Source: a virus
DNA: 26,564 bases
IMG/VR virus record: IMGVR_UViG_3300005859_000008
Location: 1-26,564 of that record
Direction: 5' to 3' (one strand)
Part shown: one piece after another, positions 13,027-21,889 of the stretch
Layout: each line of letters opens with the position of its first letter
How positions within the stretch are numbered: the first letter of the stretch is position 1
Translations under genes and position numbers: made by a program
Notes under the pieces: model-generated
What the model was told of the DNA's origin: nothing
Database searches by the model: none
What the model saw: the letters and a program-made list of their open reading frames with translations, nothing else

Positions 13027-13824
13027 ATGAGTGTAACATATACATCTATATCGGAATTATTAGCCTCACCATTTCAAAGACTTACATCATCTATGTGGAA
13101 CACGGCAACACTTCTTCTAATACAACTTTACGAAACAGGAGGAAATGCTGTGACATCAATTCTAAAAAACGGAAACTTGACAATTCCAGGGTCAATAATT
13201 GCTAGTTCTGGAAATTTCTACGAAGAAATTTATGTAGATGGACAGCCAGTTCTTACAGAACAAGACCCAATATACATTGCTGGATTTATAGCTACAGCTA
13301 ATGAACAAATAAATCAAATTGTCTATTCAAATCAACAACTTTATTATGCAATTTTGAAACTTCCTGAAGAAATTTATAATATAATTTCACAAAATTTTGA
13401 TAATATTTCTAATTCAATTTATTCTGCAATTAATTCAATTTCTGAAAAAATAAGTTTTCCATTTGAAGATGCAATTTATTCTGTAATTTATGCTTTAACT
13501 TATTTCTATTTAGCTACAGTTAGTTTAGCTAAAACATTTAACAAACTTTCATTATATTTATCCCCTCCAACAATAGAAGGACTACAATTAGATATAGATA
13601 CAATACCTTCTCCACTTTATTCAGGCCCAACAATTGAAACTGTAAGAATAATCTTACAAAATTTAAGTAATCAAATAGTTTATATTGGAAATCAATTGTA
13701 TAATAATTTCCCAATTTTTCCTAATGACAGTATAGAATTACATGTTAATAATCCAAGTAATATTTACGCTTGGGCAACTGGAAAATGTAAAGTTTACGCT
13801 CTATTCGAAGTAGTACAGAGTTAG
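13027..13824 (+). CDS. Putative virion-associated protein (265 aa)
   Basis: No family recognised. The protein is rich in Ile, Asn, Tyr and Ser and very poor in charge and Cys, matching the composition of the large virion proteins in this window. A beta-type segment with GNLTIPGSIIASSGNFYEEIYVDGQPVL (residues about 49-76) resembles the shaft-to-tip region of fibre proteins. It is followed by long helices (about 85-180, including a hydrophobic ALTYFYLATVSLAKTF) and a Pro-rich, beta-rich end. It carries the same 106-bp upstream element as the 560-aa fibre-like gene, which supports a joint late function. It ends with the GGTGA site of the next gene. Confidence 0.8.
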   Translation: MSVTYTSISELLASPFQRLTSSMWNTATLLLIQLYETGGNAVTSILKNGNLTIPGSIIASSGNFYEEIYVDGQPVLTEQDPIYIAGFIATANEQINQIVYSNQQLYYAILKLPEEIYNIISQNFDNISNSIYSAINSISEKISFPFEDAIYSVIYALTYFYLATVSLAKTFNKLSLYLSPPTIEGLQLDIDTIPSPLYSGPTIETVRIILQNLSNQIVYIGNQLYNNFPIFPNDSIELHVNNPSNIYAWATGKCKVYALFEVVQS

Positions 13825-13832
13825 GTGATATT

Positions 13833-14375
13833 ATGCCTATAAATTTCAAAGATTATTTCTGTAAGTTAGAATGTTGTTATTGGCATGAATTTGAACAAGC
13901 TTATGGAAAATTAAATGTAAAAGATAGAACAGTTACGATAATTGGTAATGATTGTGGAAGTACAGTGTTATACTTTTTACTAAAAGGTGCTAAAAGAATT
14001 GTTGGATTTGAAAAAGAAGAAAAACTAAATCAGCTGTTCAAAGAAAAAGTTTGTAAAGACTTCAATATCTGTGACAAAGTTGAGATTCATGGGGAATGGA
14101 CTGGAAATCTATACCCAGACACTGACGTTCTAGTTATGGATTGTGAGGGTTGTGAGGCCAAGTTACTTGAAGTTAAGGCCGAACGAAGTGATGAACAAAG
14201 TTCATCACGAAGTGAGTCAAAACTTGATATTTCACAACTTCAAAAGTATAAACAGTATTGCATAGCCGTACATGATTGGACAGAAAATAGATTCGAATTA
14301 ATGAGAAAACTTTACGGAACAACTTTAACTTTTATAAGTGAAGATAATAGGGAATTTGTATTTTGTAAATTATGA
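13833..14375 (+). CDS. FkbM-like SAM-dependent methyltransferase (180 aa)
   Basis: Motif I is TIIGNDCGSTVLYFLLKGAK (residues 35-54), followed by an acidic end of strand 2 (VGFEKEEKLN, Glu60). The DVLVMDCEGCEAKLLE segment (98-113) matches the [LV]KID-EG-E motif typical of FkbM enzymes, and AVHDW (145-149) follows. It is a Rossmann-type methyltransferase, perhaps acting on a sugar or protein. Residues about 115-130 (KAERSDEQSSSRSESK) form a Ser/Arg/Glu-rich, low-complexity insert encoded by a hairpin-repeat DNA segment (14184-14215). It follows the 265-aa gene after GGTGATATT, in an operon, and its 3' end overlaps the convergent 552-aa gene by six bases. Confidence 0.75.
   Translation: MPINFKDYFCKLECCYWHEFEQAYGKLNVKDRTVTIIGNDCGSTVLYFLLKGAKRIVGFEKEEKLNQLFKEKVCKDFNICDKVEIHGEWTGNLYPDTDVLVMDCEGCEAKLLEVKAERSDEQSSSRSESKLDISQLQKYKQYCIAVHDWTENRFELMRKLYGTTLTFISEDNREFVFCKL
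14184..14215. repeat. Hairpin plus 24-bp direct-repeat insert inside the methyltransferase gene
   Basis: GTGATGAAC (14188-14196) and GTTCATCAC (14200-14208) form a perfect 9-bp stem with a three-base loop. CGAAGTGA appears twice exactly 24 bases apart (14184 and 14208). The stretch is richer in G/C than its surroundings and codes for a low-complexity linker. The period of 24 equals two times 12; SIRV1 variants are known for 12-bp indels, as I recall. Confidence 0.65.
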
Positions 14376-16028
14376 AGAACAATAATTGTTTATAACTTTT
14401 GCATTTCCAGAAATATATATACCACCAGAATTCTTTTTACAAATTAAATTTTTAATTATTGCATAATCGTTAATTTTAATAATTCCAGAATTATTTTGAA
14501 TTTTTAATGTTATAATGTTTGAATTCCCATTTATATTAATAGTTCCAAGATTTTGATTAATTAATAAATTGTTTACATAAGAATTATTATTGATTTGAAT
14601 TGTTCCTAAATTATATTGTAAAATAAAAGAATTTACAGAACTAAAGTCTTGTAATTTTATAGTTCCATTATTAATATTCATTATAAGATTTGCAATTGTT
14701 CCATAAATAGTAATTGTTTGAAAATTATTATAAATTAGAAGATTTTTAACATAAACATTATTTTGAATTGGAATATCATCCATCAAATTTGCAATTAAGA
14801 CATTTAAAAATGTAGTTGTAGATTTTAATAAATTATTAAATTCATTACCATAACAACTTAACAAGAAATATTGATTATAATTAAAAGTTAAGAGTTGATT
14901 AACGTTATATACTATATTATCAAATTGTAAAGATTTTACGATTTCATTTGACTGGACATACGACATTCTTTTTTGTAATTGCATTATTGAAAAATTCGCT
15001 AATTCTATAATTGCATCAATTAGAGAATTGAAATAATCTGTAGTTAAAGGAAGTCCCTTTCTAGCTTTAATTAAAGGTGTAAATGCATATGGCTGAAAGT
15101 TTTCATAGAAATTATAGAAATCAAGAATTGCATTATATATATTTTGTGGGTATTGAAATTGAGACAAATAATTTATGTATTTATAAACACTGTATGCTAG
15201 ATAAAGGTCTTGTACAATTTCATTCCATAATTTTGATGAAATTAAAGAATATTTTTTTGGCGGAATTAATAATTTTGTAATTTGATAAAACGGTTTACAT
15301 AAAATAAATTTATAAGATATTTTACATTCATTTGGGAAAAGAATTGAATATGGCAAATGATTATTTTCTAAAAAATCTATAACTTGTTGATTTGCAAGAA
15401 ATTTTATATCTGTTGAAAAAAACGCACCGAAAAGGTGGCAATTACACGGTGTTATAAATTGTACAGACGTGTTATTCTGGATAAGAAATGCTTGACAAGT
15501 AGTAATTACTAAATAATTATTTAAATTGTCTAATGAAATAATTGAATAAATGGTATAATTACTACAACATGGTTGTGGTGTTGTAGATTGGATATTGTAA
15601 CCTTGACAAAACCCAGTTTTTTCTTGTTGATCATAATTACTTTGTATAGTCATATTTTGAACTGGGGAAATTGTAGTATTCTGAAAAGTCATAGTTAAAT
15701 TTGGAACAATTTGACAAGTTCCAACATTATAAAATTCAATTCCCTCAGGATAAATCAAAATTAACATATAATATCCTTGATAAAGTGATAAATCTACAAT
15801 AAAATTTTGTCCGACTTGAGCAAATCCAAATTCATCTGGATTTACACAAAAATAATGTCCATAACCAAAATTAAATGGATATTTTGAGAATAGAAATATA
15901 ACTAAAGAATTTACAGATAATGAAAATTGTAAAACATTAAAATTTACAGGATTCGATGTAAACATGGCTATTACTTCAAGAGATTGTACTGAAGGTAAAT
16001 TTAATTGTACACAATAATTTGAAGACAT
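14370..16028 (-). CDS. Large protein with C-terminal beta-helix repeat, probable virion fibre (552 aa)
   Basis: The N-terminal about 250 residues are beta-rich and Cys-containing (for example CCSNYTIYS). Residues about 260-420 are helical (LWNEIVQDLYLAYSVYKYINYLSQFQ). From about residue 427 to the end there is a regular repeat with a GTI-I-N pattern at 20-residue spacing (residues about 455, 475, 495, 515, 535), consistent with a beta-helix whose faces are Asn-rich. A stack of this kind suggests an extended, stable rod, as in phage tailspikes or bactofilin-type folds. It lies ten bases after the 560-aa gene with a GGTGA site, in one operon with it. It is probably an appendage or cell-recognition protein; exact homology is unknown. 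Confidence 0.8.
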   Translation of the reverse strand: MSSNYCVQLNLPSVQSLEVIAMFTSNPVNFNVLQFSLSVNSLVIFLFSKYPFNFGYGHYFCVNPDEFGFAQVGQNFIVDLSLYQGYYMLILIYPEGIEFYNVGTCQIVPNLTMTFQNTTISPVQNMTIQSNYDQQEKTGFCQGYNIQSTTPQPCCSNYTIYSIISLDNLNNYLVITTCQAFLIQNNTSVQFITPCNCHLFGAFFSTDIKFLANQQVIDFLENNHLPYSILFPNECKISYKFILCKPFYQITKLLIPPKKYSLISSKLWNEIVQDLYLAYSVYKYINYLSQFQYPQNIYNAILDFYNFYENFQPYAFTPLIKARKGLPLTTDYFNSLIDAIIELANFSIMQLQKRMSYVQSNEIVKSLQFDNIVYNVNQLLTFNYNQYFLLSCYGNEFNNLLKSTTTFLNVLIANLMDDIPIQNNVYVKNLLIYNNFQTITIYGTIANLIMNINNGTIKLQDFSSVNSFILQYNLGTIQINNNSYVNNLLINQNLGTININGNSNIITLKIQNNSGIIKINDYAIIKNLICKKNSGGIYISGNAKVINNYCSS

Positions 16029-16038
16029 TTTTTCACCA

Positions 16039-17721
16039 TTAGGTTAAAATTGTTATTTCTTGTGGTTGAGAATTTATAGGCATTAAATTATTTGGCGGAT
16101 AAGTCCTTACTCTCAACCAATAAACTATCATTCCATTTGGAGCATAAGATGCCTCATTATTTCCTACCATGATTTCAAAAGGCAGAGATGCTGTATTTGA
16201 CGCCTCAACGATATATCCAGTAGTAATTTGATAGTTTTGAAAAGTATAATATAATGTTGAAGTATAGATATGTGACCAAATTGAAACAGGAAATAAATTG
16301 TTAGAAGGTGTAGAAAGATTTCCGTAAAAAGAATTTCCACCTTGATTTGACCTTACTTCTGCATTATTTCCACCTTCAAAATCTAGAAGTGTATATGTCC
16401 CTCCTTGAGAAGGAAATCCGTAACTAGAAGATAAATAATTGCTAAATCCCACCATATTCCAGCCCCAAGAATCTCCTGATGGACTTGTTGATTGTGTTCC
16501 ATAATATTCAATTATAATTGGTGGAGAATACGAATTTACAGTAGCTATACCGTTTTCTCCTCCAGCTTCTGTAGTTCCGCCCTTTATTGTCACACCGTTA
16601 TTAAATGTTACAGTTCCGTTGCTCTGATATACATTTATTCCATTTGGAGATGAATTACCAACAAAATTCCAATAATCTACAAATACATTTTCACCATTAT
16701 CATATTGTGCATATACAGAAGTTAGTTGTGGTGCCATCCCAGTGTAAGGATATTGTATAGAATTTCTAACAAACATATATATAGTCAATGAACCATTAGC
16801 TGGAATTGAAATTGGTAAATTAATCCAAATATAAACATTTGTTAAATTAGAATTATAGCTTTCTATCCATGAATAAAGTGAAGTATTACAATTAATATCT
16901 AGACAAAATTGTAAATTTAAAAGTTGAGATGGATTGGATAAAATATTAGATAAATCTAGTTGTAATAATTGTTGAAATGGAGTTGGAGTTGGGTCTGATT
17001 GGTTGTTTGTTATAGTAATTGTATAAGCAGTTGTTGGACTTTGAATAAACCCAATCTCTAGACTTAATAAAGTTGGATCAGTAGCATTTAATTCAATTTC
17101 AGATGGAGAACTTGTTGTTATTTTTAAACAATTTTTAGGCATTAAATAAATCGCGTTATTTATCTGAACTGTAGAATTTCCTAAATTCTGAATTTGTATT
17201 TCTCTCCAAGTTTGTAGATAAGACGGGTCAAGATAATTCTTAATAAGTTCTTCAATAGTTGAAGTTCCAGAAAATGTAAATTGTGTTCCAGCAATTTGTG
17301 ACGGAGTTACAATTTTTGAAATTACTTTTGGAATCAAAAGTTGTATTTGTCTATATATTTTTGACAATTGTATTTGAAAATTTGGAATTTGTGTTATAAC
17401 ATTTTGTAATTCTATAGAAGGTTTAATAGACATATCTAGAAATGGTTGTTGTTTCCCCTGACCAAAAGTATAAGCTTGAGGTTGAGATAAATTATGTAAA
17501 ACGTTATATCCATTTACTTTTAAAGCTGAAACGTATAACATTTTTGCAATTATTTCATTTAGATTTTGTAAATTGTAATTTTGATAATATTGAAGAAGTT
17601 TTGCGGAACCATATTGATCCAAAAACAGAAGATTTTTGACAAAGTTATTCCAGTCCTGAAGTGTTAGATATTCTAATGGAAGTTTAAACTTGACTGGATA
17701 TGGTGTAGGCATTAAATACAT
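16039..17721 (-). CDS. DUF2341/lectin-like terminal fibre protein, similar in size to rudivirus 564-aa virion protein (560 aa)
   Basis: N-terminal residues 1-150 are mixed. About 160-240 is a beta domain, and residues about 245-325 (QQLLQLDLSNILS...LYSWIESY...VYIWINLPISIPANGSLTIYMFV) match the DUF2341 pattern. The C-terminal about 220 residues (DYWNFVGNSSPNG...NNGVTIKGG...MVGNNEASY...MIVYWLRVRTYPPNNLMP) look like a concanavalin/LamG-type lectin. SIRV ORF564, a minor virion protein assigned to the terminal fibres, has the same size, so attachment to the host surface is likely. The ATG at 17721 is chosen (five codons inside a TTG frame) because it lies 25 bases from the promoter GTC. Element B lies upstream. 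Confidence 0.85.
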   Translation of the reverse strand: MYLMPTPYPVKFKLPLEYLTLQDWNNFVKNLLFLDQYGSAKLLQYYQNYNLQNLNEIIAKMLYVSALKVNGYNVLHNLSQPQAYTFGQGKQQPFLDMSIKPSIELQNVITQIPNFQIQLSKIYRQIQLLIPKVISKIVTPSQIAGTQFTFSGTSTIEELIKNYLDPSYLQTWREIQIQNLGNSTVQINNAIYLMPKNCLKITTSSPSEIELNATDPTLLSLEIGFIQSPTTAYTITITNNQSDPTPTPFQQLLQLDLSNILSNPSQLLNLQFCLDINCNTSLYSWIESYNSNLTNVYIWINLPISIPANGSLTIYMFVRNSIQYPYTGMAPQLTSVYAQYDNGENVFVDYWNFVGNSSPNGINVYQSNGTVTFNNGVTIKGGTTEAGGENGIATVNSYSPPIIIEYYGTQSTSPSGDSWGWNMVGFSNYLSSSYGFPSQGGTYTLLDFEGGNNAEVRSNQGGNSFYGNLSTPSNNLFPVSIWSHIYTSTLYYTFQNYQITTGYIVEASNTASLPFEIMVGNNEASYAPNGMIVYWLRVRTYPPNNLMPINSQPQEITILT

Positions 17722-17745
17722 TTTATAAATTGACAAAAATAAAGT

Positions 17746-17760
17746 GACATAACTTATATA
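17746..17760 (-). promoter_or_regulatory. TATA-GTC promoter of the 560-aa/552-aa operon
   Basis: The minus strand reads TATATAAGTTATGTC. It starts inside the inner edge of element B, and the ATG at 17721 is 25 bases downstream. Confidence 0.65.
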
Positions 17761-17862
17761 TCATATTATGTATATTACTTGTCATTACTATTCTTAACTT
17801 TTTACGTTAAATTAGAAACAACACAATATACCTTATATTATATATATGGCATATTGTTAGTC
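17756..17862 (-). repeat. 107-bp shared upstream element, copy B
   Basis: Reverse-oriented copy of 12878-12983, so that both copies have the same orientation relative to the gene they precede. It fills the space between the stop of the ligase gene (17866) and the promoter of the 560-aa gene. Outer box (AACAATATGCC...TAATATAAGG...ATATTGTGTTG) and inner box (TAATATACATAATATGATATA) are retained; the middle differs. Confidence 0.7.
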
Positions 17863-17865
17863 TTT

Positions 17866-18681
17866 TCAAGTTTTGAAATTTTTCATATATTCTATAACTT
17901 TCATAATATCAAGATGTGTATCTTTTTGGATTTGTAATATGTAATTTTGGTCTTGTAAAATCTGTAATATTTTATCTTTGTTTTGTACAAAGAAATTATA
18001 AAGTTCTGGATGATTTTGATACCAATCATTTTTTCCATTTTTTAAATCATTATCAATTTCTCCAAGAAGAAACGCTAATTGTCTAACATCAATTTCTTTT
18101 CTAACTGATTTAAATATTACTCCTAGTACAGAGAAATAGGGTTTATACTTATAGAGACACATGTTAAAATTTCTTCCTTCTTTACAACTTACTTTCTTCG
18201 GATTATAAATTTTAGCTACTAAACCCTCAAGTCTTTCTTTAGTTATAATTTCAATTAAATCATCTATGTCAAGATAAAATTCTGGAAACCAATTCCAAAT
18301 TGTACTATCTAATCTTAAGGGATGTACATATTTTCCAAGCTCTTTGTCAAAGACATCATATATGATAAATTGTGGAATTTCATTTGTATGGATTTGTAAT
18401 GCTGACGTCTTTTTATGTACAAGTTCCCCATGAATTATATATTGTGAATGTTCTTTTAAATAATTTACAACTTCCTCAATTCCTGGAACTTTCATAAAGA
18501 GTTCTTGAAAAGATTTGTCATGAGGTATATCTTTTCTAGTATTTATTTCTAATATTCCTTGATATTTCAAACAAATATGTGTTCCGTCATATTTTATTTG
18601 ATAATATACATCTTCTTCTAGATTTTTTAAATCTTGATAACTTATATTTTCAGCTTCGTAATGACATAGATTTGTTTGCAT
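17866..18681 (-). CDS. ATP-dependent nucleic acid ligase, minimal nucleotidyltransferase domain (271 aa)
   Basis: All canonical motifs of the covalent nucleotidyltransferase superfamily are visible in order: motif I KYDG (Lys30, the adenylylated residue), an NTRK segment (47-50, possible Ia), motif III HGEL (84-87), IIIa FIIYDVFD (105-112), motif IV EGLVAK (152-157) and motif V KYK (178-180). The enzyme would seal 5'-phosphate/3'-OH ends using ATP. KYDGTH and the lack of an obvious OB fold or zinc domain after residue 180 (about 90 helical residues instead) point to an RNA-ligase-like or minimal ligase rather than a host DNA ligase. No ligase is among the genes I know from rudiviruses. It has its own TATA-GTC promoter just past the 1058-aa gene. 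Confidence 0.85.
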   Translation of the reverse strand: MQTNLCHYEAENISYQDLKNLEEDVYYQIKYDGTHICLKYQGILEINTRKDIPHDKSFQELFMKVPGIEEVVNYLKEHSQYIIHGELVHKKTSALQIHTNEIPQFIIYDVFDKELGKYVHPLRLDSTIWNWFPEFYLDIDDLIEIITKERLEGLVAKIYNPKKVSCKEGRNFNMCLYKYKPYFSVLGVIFKSVRKEIDVRQLAFLLGEIDNDLKNGKNDWYQNHPELYNFFVQNKDKILQILQDQNYILQIQKDTHLDIMKVIEYMKNFKT

Positions 18682-18701
18682 GGATAAGAATAAAAAATTA
18701 C

Positions 18702-18716
18702 GACAAATTTATTTAA
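18702..18716 (-). promoter_or_regulatory. TATA-GTC promoter of the ligase gene
   Basis: The minus strand reads TTAAATAAATTTGTC, overlapping the stop codon of the 1058-aa gene. The ATG at 18681 is 21 bases downstream. Confidence 0.6.
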
Positions 18717-21700
18717 TAATTACTTCTTAACTGCCAATTTAATAGAATTAATTGTATCTCCTCATCTGTAAGTCCATATTTTTTCAGTTGTTGTAGATAT
18801 GATTGAGCTGTATTTAGATCAATTTTATGTTTCTCAAACAACAAATTGATTGTTTCTATAATTTGACTTACATATCTACTAACTCTTCTATTTCTAGCAT
18901 ATTCCATATAAGTATTCTGTAAATCTGATGGAATTTGGAATTCTGAAAATACTTTTTGTAGAAGTTGATTCGGATTTGATATATATTCAGAAATTTCTAA
19001 AGCTTTGGAAGGTGTAATATAAAGTTCTTGGTAACCCATTATTATTTTCTTAATTTGGGCTGATAATTTCAAAACACCAAGAAATGTCTCAGTAAATCCA
19101 TATTGTTTCATTAGATTTTCTAATTGTGTATTCTGGATTCCATAAATTAGAGTATCTATATATTCCGTCTTTAAAGTATGTACATAAACGCCTATAAGTT
19201 CATGTTGATAAACATCTAGATATAGATTTATAAATTCTGAAGGAATAAATGATAATTCTACAAGTTTCTGAATTGGATAATTATACTTAAATGCCTTTTC
19301 TATTTCTTCAATTTTCGGGATATATCTTTTCCAAAGTTCTAGACCAAAACTAGTTACATATTGGTCTAACAAAATCTTTATTTGATTGTCTGGAATTCCT
19401 AATTTTTTCAATTCAGATTCTGCATTTCCTAAGTTTACGGGAATTTTCCCGACTCTGTAAAGTTGTCCTTCTATAATGTTTGAAATTATTGTATGTATAT
19501 TGTAGAATGTTGGAGTATAAGTTTGTACAAACAAATTAGCTACATTTTTTTCCATTCCTAATTTCTCAAGTTCTTTAACGGCATTATCTGGCTTAATTTC
19601 TAGATTTCTTAGTAATGATTTTATATACTCAAGTCCTATTTCAAGTTGGTAAATTTGAGTTTCTGGAATAATCTCATAATCTACAACTTCCTTCGGTAAT
19701 TTCTTGATATCTGTAACTATACCATGTCTTGCTAAAGTTCTATAATAATCCACAATTTTTGGAAAAACATATTCAAAGTAGAACTTTTTACTATACAAAT
19801 CAACAGCTGTATTATCCTTAAGAATCTTTGATAATTCTGTAGCTAATTGTTTCTCATCATAATACAAATTCTTAGCTAAAGTTTCTATATAAGATAAATG
19901 TAATTTAGTAATTGGAATATTATAATCATTTTGTATTATCTCATTTACAAGATAATCGTTAATTTTCAATTTTCTTAATTCAGAATCAACAACTTTTGAG
20001 TCAACTAAGAAGTTTCTCAATTGTTCTTTTATAACTGATAATGTTGTAGATATTGTAATTTCTTGATTTACATAATTGGAAAATATATCTTCAAATTCCT
20101 TAATTACGCCAATTGAATGTAATTGTTTTTTAATCTCATCAAATGACAGATATCCTTTCTTTCCAAGATTTTCTATCTGTGAAATCTGGTATTTTATTAA
20201 ACGTGATGTTTGATATTCAAAAATTACTTCAGAAATTATAGATGAATCAAATCCAATAGTTTTTAAATCTTTTTCAGCATTTCCAGGAGTAATAACAAAG
20301 TTTTCTAGTTTAAATTGAAATTCCTTTAGGAGATATTGTAATCTAATATATTCTAATTCAAAGTCAAGAACTTCTAGAGCTACCTTTTCGTTAAATTTAT
20401 TAGCTTTTAACGTTTCTTTTATTTTCTTTTCGTCAAAAATTCCTAATCTAGTAATTTGTTGTAATTGTCTAAGTAAAAGTTCATTAGCATATACAAGTTG
20501 TGATTGTTCTATCATTACGTCAAAAACGTCTTGGACTTCTTTAGGATAATTTAACTCCTTAAATAATTTCTTGATTGTGGATTCTAAATATTTTAAGTCT
20601 ACATATGGTCTTCCGAAATTTGATAAGGCACGTGATAATAGACTTCGTAAAAATTGTCTCACAATTCTTTGTACAGCATATTTATACTCAAGAGAGAAAA
20701 CTTTTAGAAATAAATCTCTACCAGCTAAATTAACATTCTGTATAATCTCGTTATAAGCGTCTTCTGGAGAAACTACAAATTGTCTTATTCCTTGTTCTAC
20801 AGCTCTTTGTAGAAGTTTAGCTGTCTGATTTTGATACATTAATTTAGCAGTTTTTGGAGTTATTAAGTTATTAAATGCATATTGAGAAACTGAAGAAATA
20901 TCTAAAATTCCATATTGAGAAGCTTGAATAACATCGCGGATATTTACAGATTTAAATAATGGATTTCTGGGTACAAAATCATCTATTGGAGATTCAAGAT
21001 AAGCGTTAGTAAACCATGCTGGATAACCTGTCAGAAGTATTGTTTCCCTAAGGTGGTCTTTAATCTCATCAAATGATCTTACAGCTACCCAATTCGCAAT
21101 TAATTGGAAAGGCGGGTCTGCAAACGGTAAATCCCCAAGTCCAATTTCGTTAAAAATTTCTCTAGCCGAAATCTTGAAATCCGAAACAAAAGGTTCCTTA
21201 ATAAATTCTCTAAGTGTTTTTTCAGCCTCTTCTCTAACTTCTTTTAAAAAATCAACAGCAGAATCAGCAAATGCCTCTACAATTTCTCCAAATTTTATCG
21301 GGACTTTCCCGCCCAATCCAACTGGAGATAAGTCAATTTCAATTTCTGGAAGAATTTTTGACAATTTTTCCGTAATTTTTGGTAAAAACTTTCCAATTAC
21401 AATTGGTGTAGCAAAAGGTGTAATAAATTGTGCAATTTGAGAAATTCCAGCTCCAATATGACTCATATTCTGTCCAAATCCAGTTAGAAAATCTACAGCA
21501 ATTCCAGCTAATATTCCTGAAAATGCATTAGCTATACCAGTGAAAAATCCGTAAGCGTCATTAACGAACTGAGACGCTATATTTGCCAGGTCTTGGAATA
21601 TGCCTACAATTTGTTGTTCTAGCCATGTTAGAAATCCAGTTATTGCGGGAATTGCGGTTTGTACAAAATTTTGTAGAACTTGTAAGAAATTGTTAGCAAT

Positions 21701-21889
21701 TTTTTGCATAAATGTTGGAATATCTGAAATTGCTTGACCTAAGAAACTTGCAATATTTTCAATATCTTTAACAATTGTATTAAAAAAGTTTATAAAGTCA
21801 GAAGCTAAAAAATTTGTAAAATTTTCGAGAGCTGACAATTCATCTGAAAAAAATGTTCCTAAATCTCCTAAATCCAATATGAAACTCAT
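18713..21889 (-). CDS. Giant helical-repeat virion protein, rudivirus 1059/1070-aa type (1058 aa)
   Basis: Residues 1-180 are hydrophobic and amphipathic (FITPFATPIVIGKFLP, ITGFLTWLEQQIVGIFQ), with a possible membrane-interacting character. Residues 180-320 are a charged linker. From about 326 to 1055 there is a tandem helical repeat with roughly 46-56-residue spacing; starts lie near 326, 372, 428, 482, 530, 579, 626, 675, 762, 812, 866, 915, 957 and 1019. The repeat pattern is [hydrophobic]-x-x-[D/P]-x-x-A-x-x-x-L-x-x-L-G, then a helix ending near Tyr. SIRV1/SIRV2 carry a minor virion protein of 1059/1070 aa, which this matches in size and genomic setting. The same tail-end role is likely. 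The promoter region is A/T rich but lacks the usual GTC. Confidence 0.85.
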   Translation of the reverse strand: MSFILDLGDLGTFFSDELSALENFTNFLASDFINFFNTIVKDIENIASFLGQAISDIPTFMQKIANNFLQVLQNFVQTAIPAITGFLTWLEQQIVGIFQDLANIASQFVNDAYGFFTGIANAFSGILAGIAVDFLTGFGQNMSHIGAGISQIAQFITPFATPIVIGKFLPKITEKLSKILPEIEIDLSPVGLGGKVPIKFGEIVEAFADSAVDFLKEVREEAEKTLREFIKEPFVSDFKISAREIFNEIGLGDLPFADPPFQLIANWVAVRSFDEIKDHLRETILLTGYPAWFTNAYLESPIDDFVPRNPLFKSVNIRDVIQASQYGILDISSVSQYAFNNLITPKTAKLMYQNQTAKLLQRAVEQGIRQFVVSPEDAYNEIIQNVNLAGRDLFLKVFSLEYKYAVQRIVRQFLRSLLSRALSNFGRPYVDLKYLESTIKKLFKELNYPKEVQDVFDVMIEQSQLVYANELLLRQLQQITRLGIFDEKKIKETLKANKFNEKVALEVLDFELEYIRLQYLLKEFQFKLENFVITPGNAEKDLKTIGFDSSIISEVIFEYQTSRLIKYQISQIENLGKKGYLSFDEIKKQLHSIGVIKEFEDIFSNYVNQEITISTTLSVIKEQLRNFLVDSKVVDSELRKLKINDYLVNEIIQNDYNIPITKLHLSYIETLAKNLYYDEKQLATELSKILKDNTAVDLYSKKFYFEYVFPKIVDYYRTLARHGIVTDIKKLPKEVVDYEIIPETQIYQLEIGLEYIKSLLRNLEIKPDNAVKELEKLGMEKNVANLFVQTYTPTFYNIHTIISNIIEGQLYRVGKIPVNLGNAESELKKLGIPDNQIKILLDQYVTSFGLELWKRYIPKIEEIEKAFKYNYPIQKLVELSFIPSEFINLYLDVYQHELIGVYVHTLKTEYIDTLIYGIQNTQLENLMKQYGFTETFLGVLKLSAQIKKIIMGYQELYITPSKALEISEYISNPNQLLQKVFSEFQIPSDLQNTYMEYARNRRVSRYVSQIIETINLLFEKHKIDLNTAQSYLQQLKKYGLTDEEIQLILLNWQLRSNY

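Noticed and set aside
12870-13205. A 111-aa + strand reading frame starting with GTG
   Set aside because: It runs through shared element A and the TATA-GTC promoter, then overlaps the well-supported 265-aa gene in another frame. Composition (Ile/Tyr/Asn) is that of translated A/T-rich DNA.
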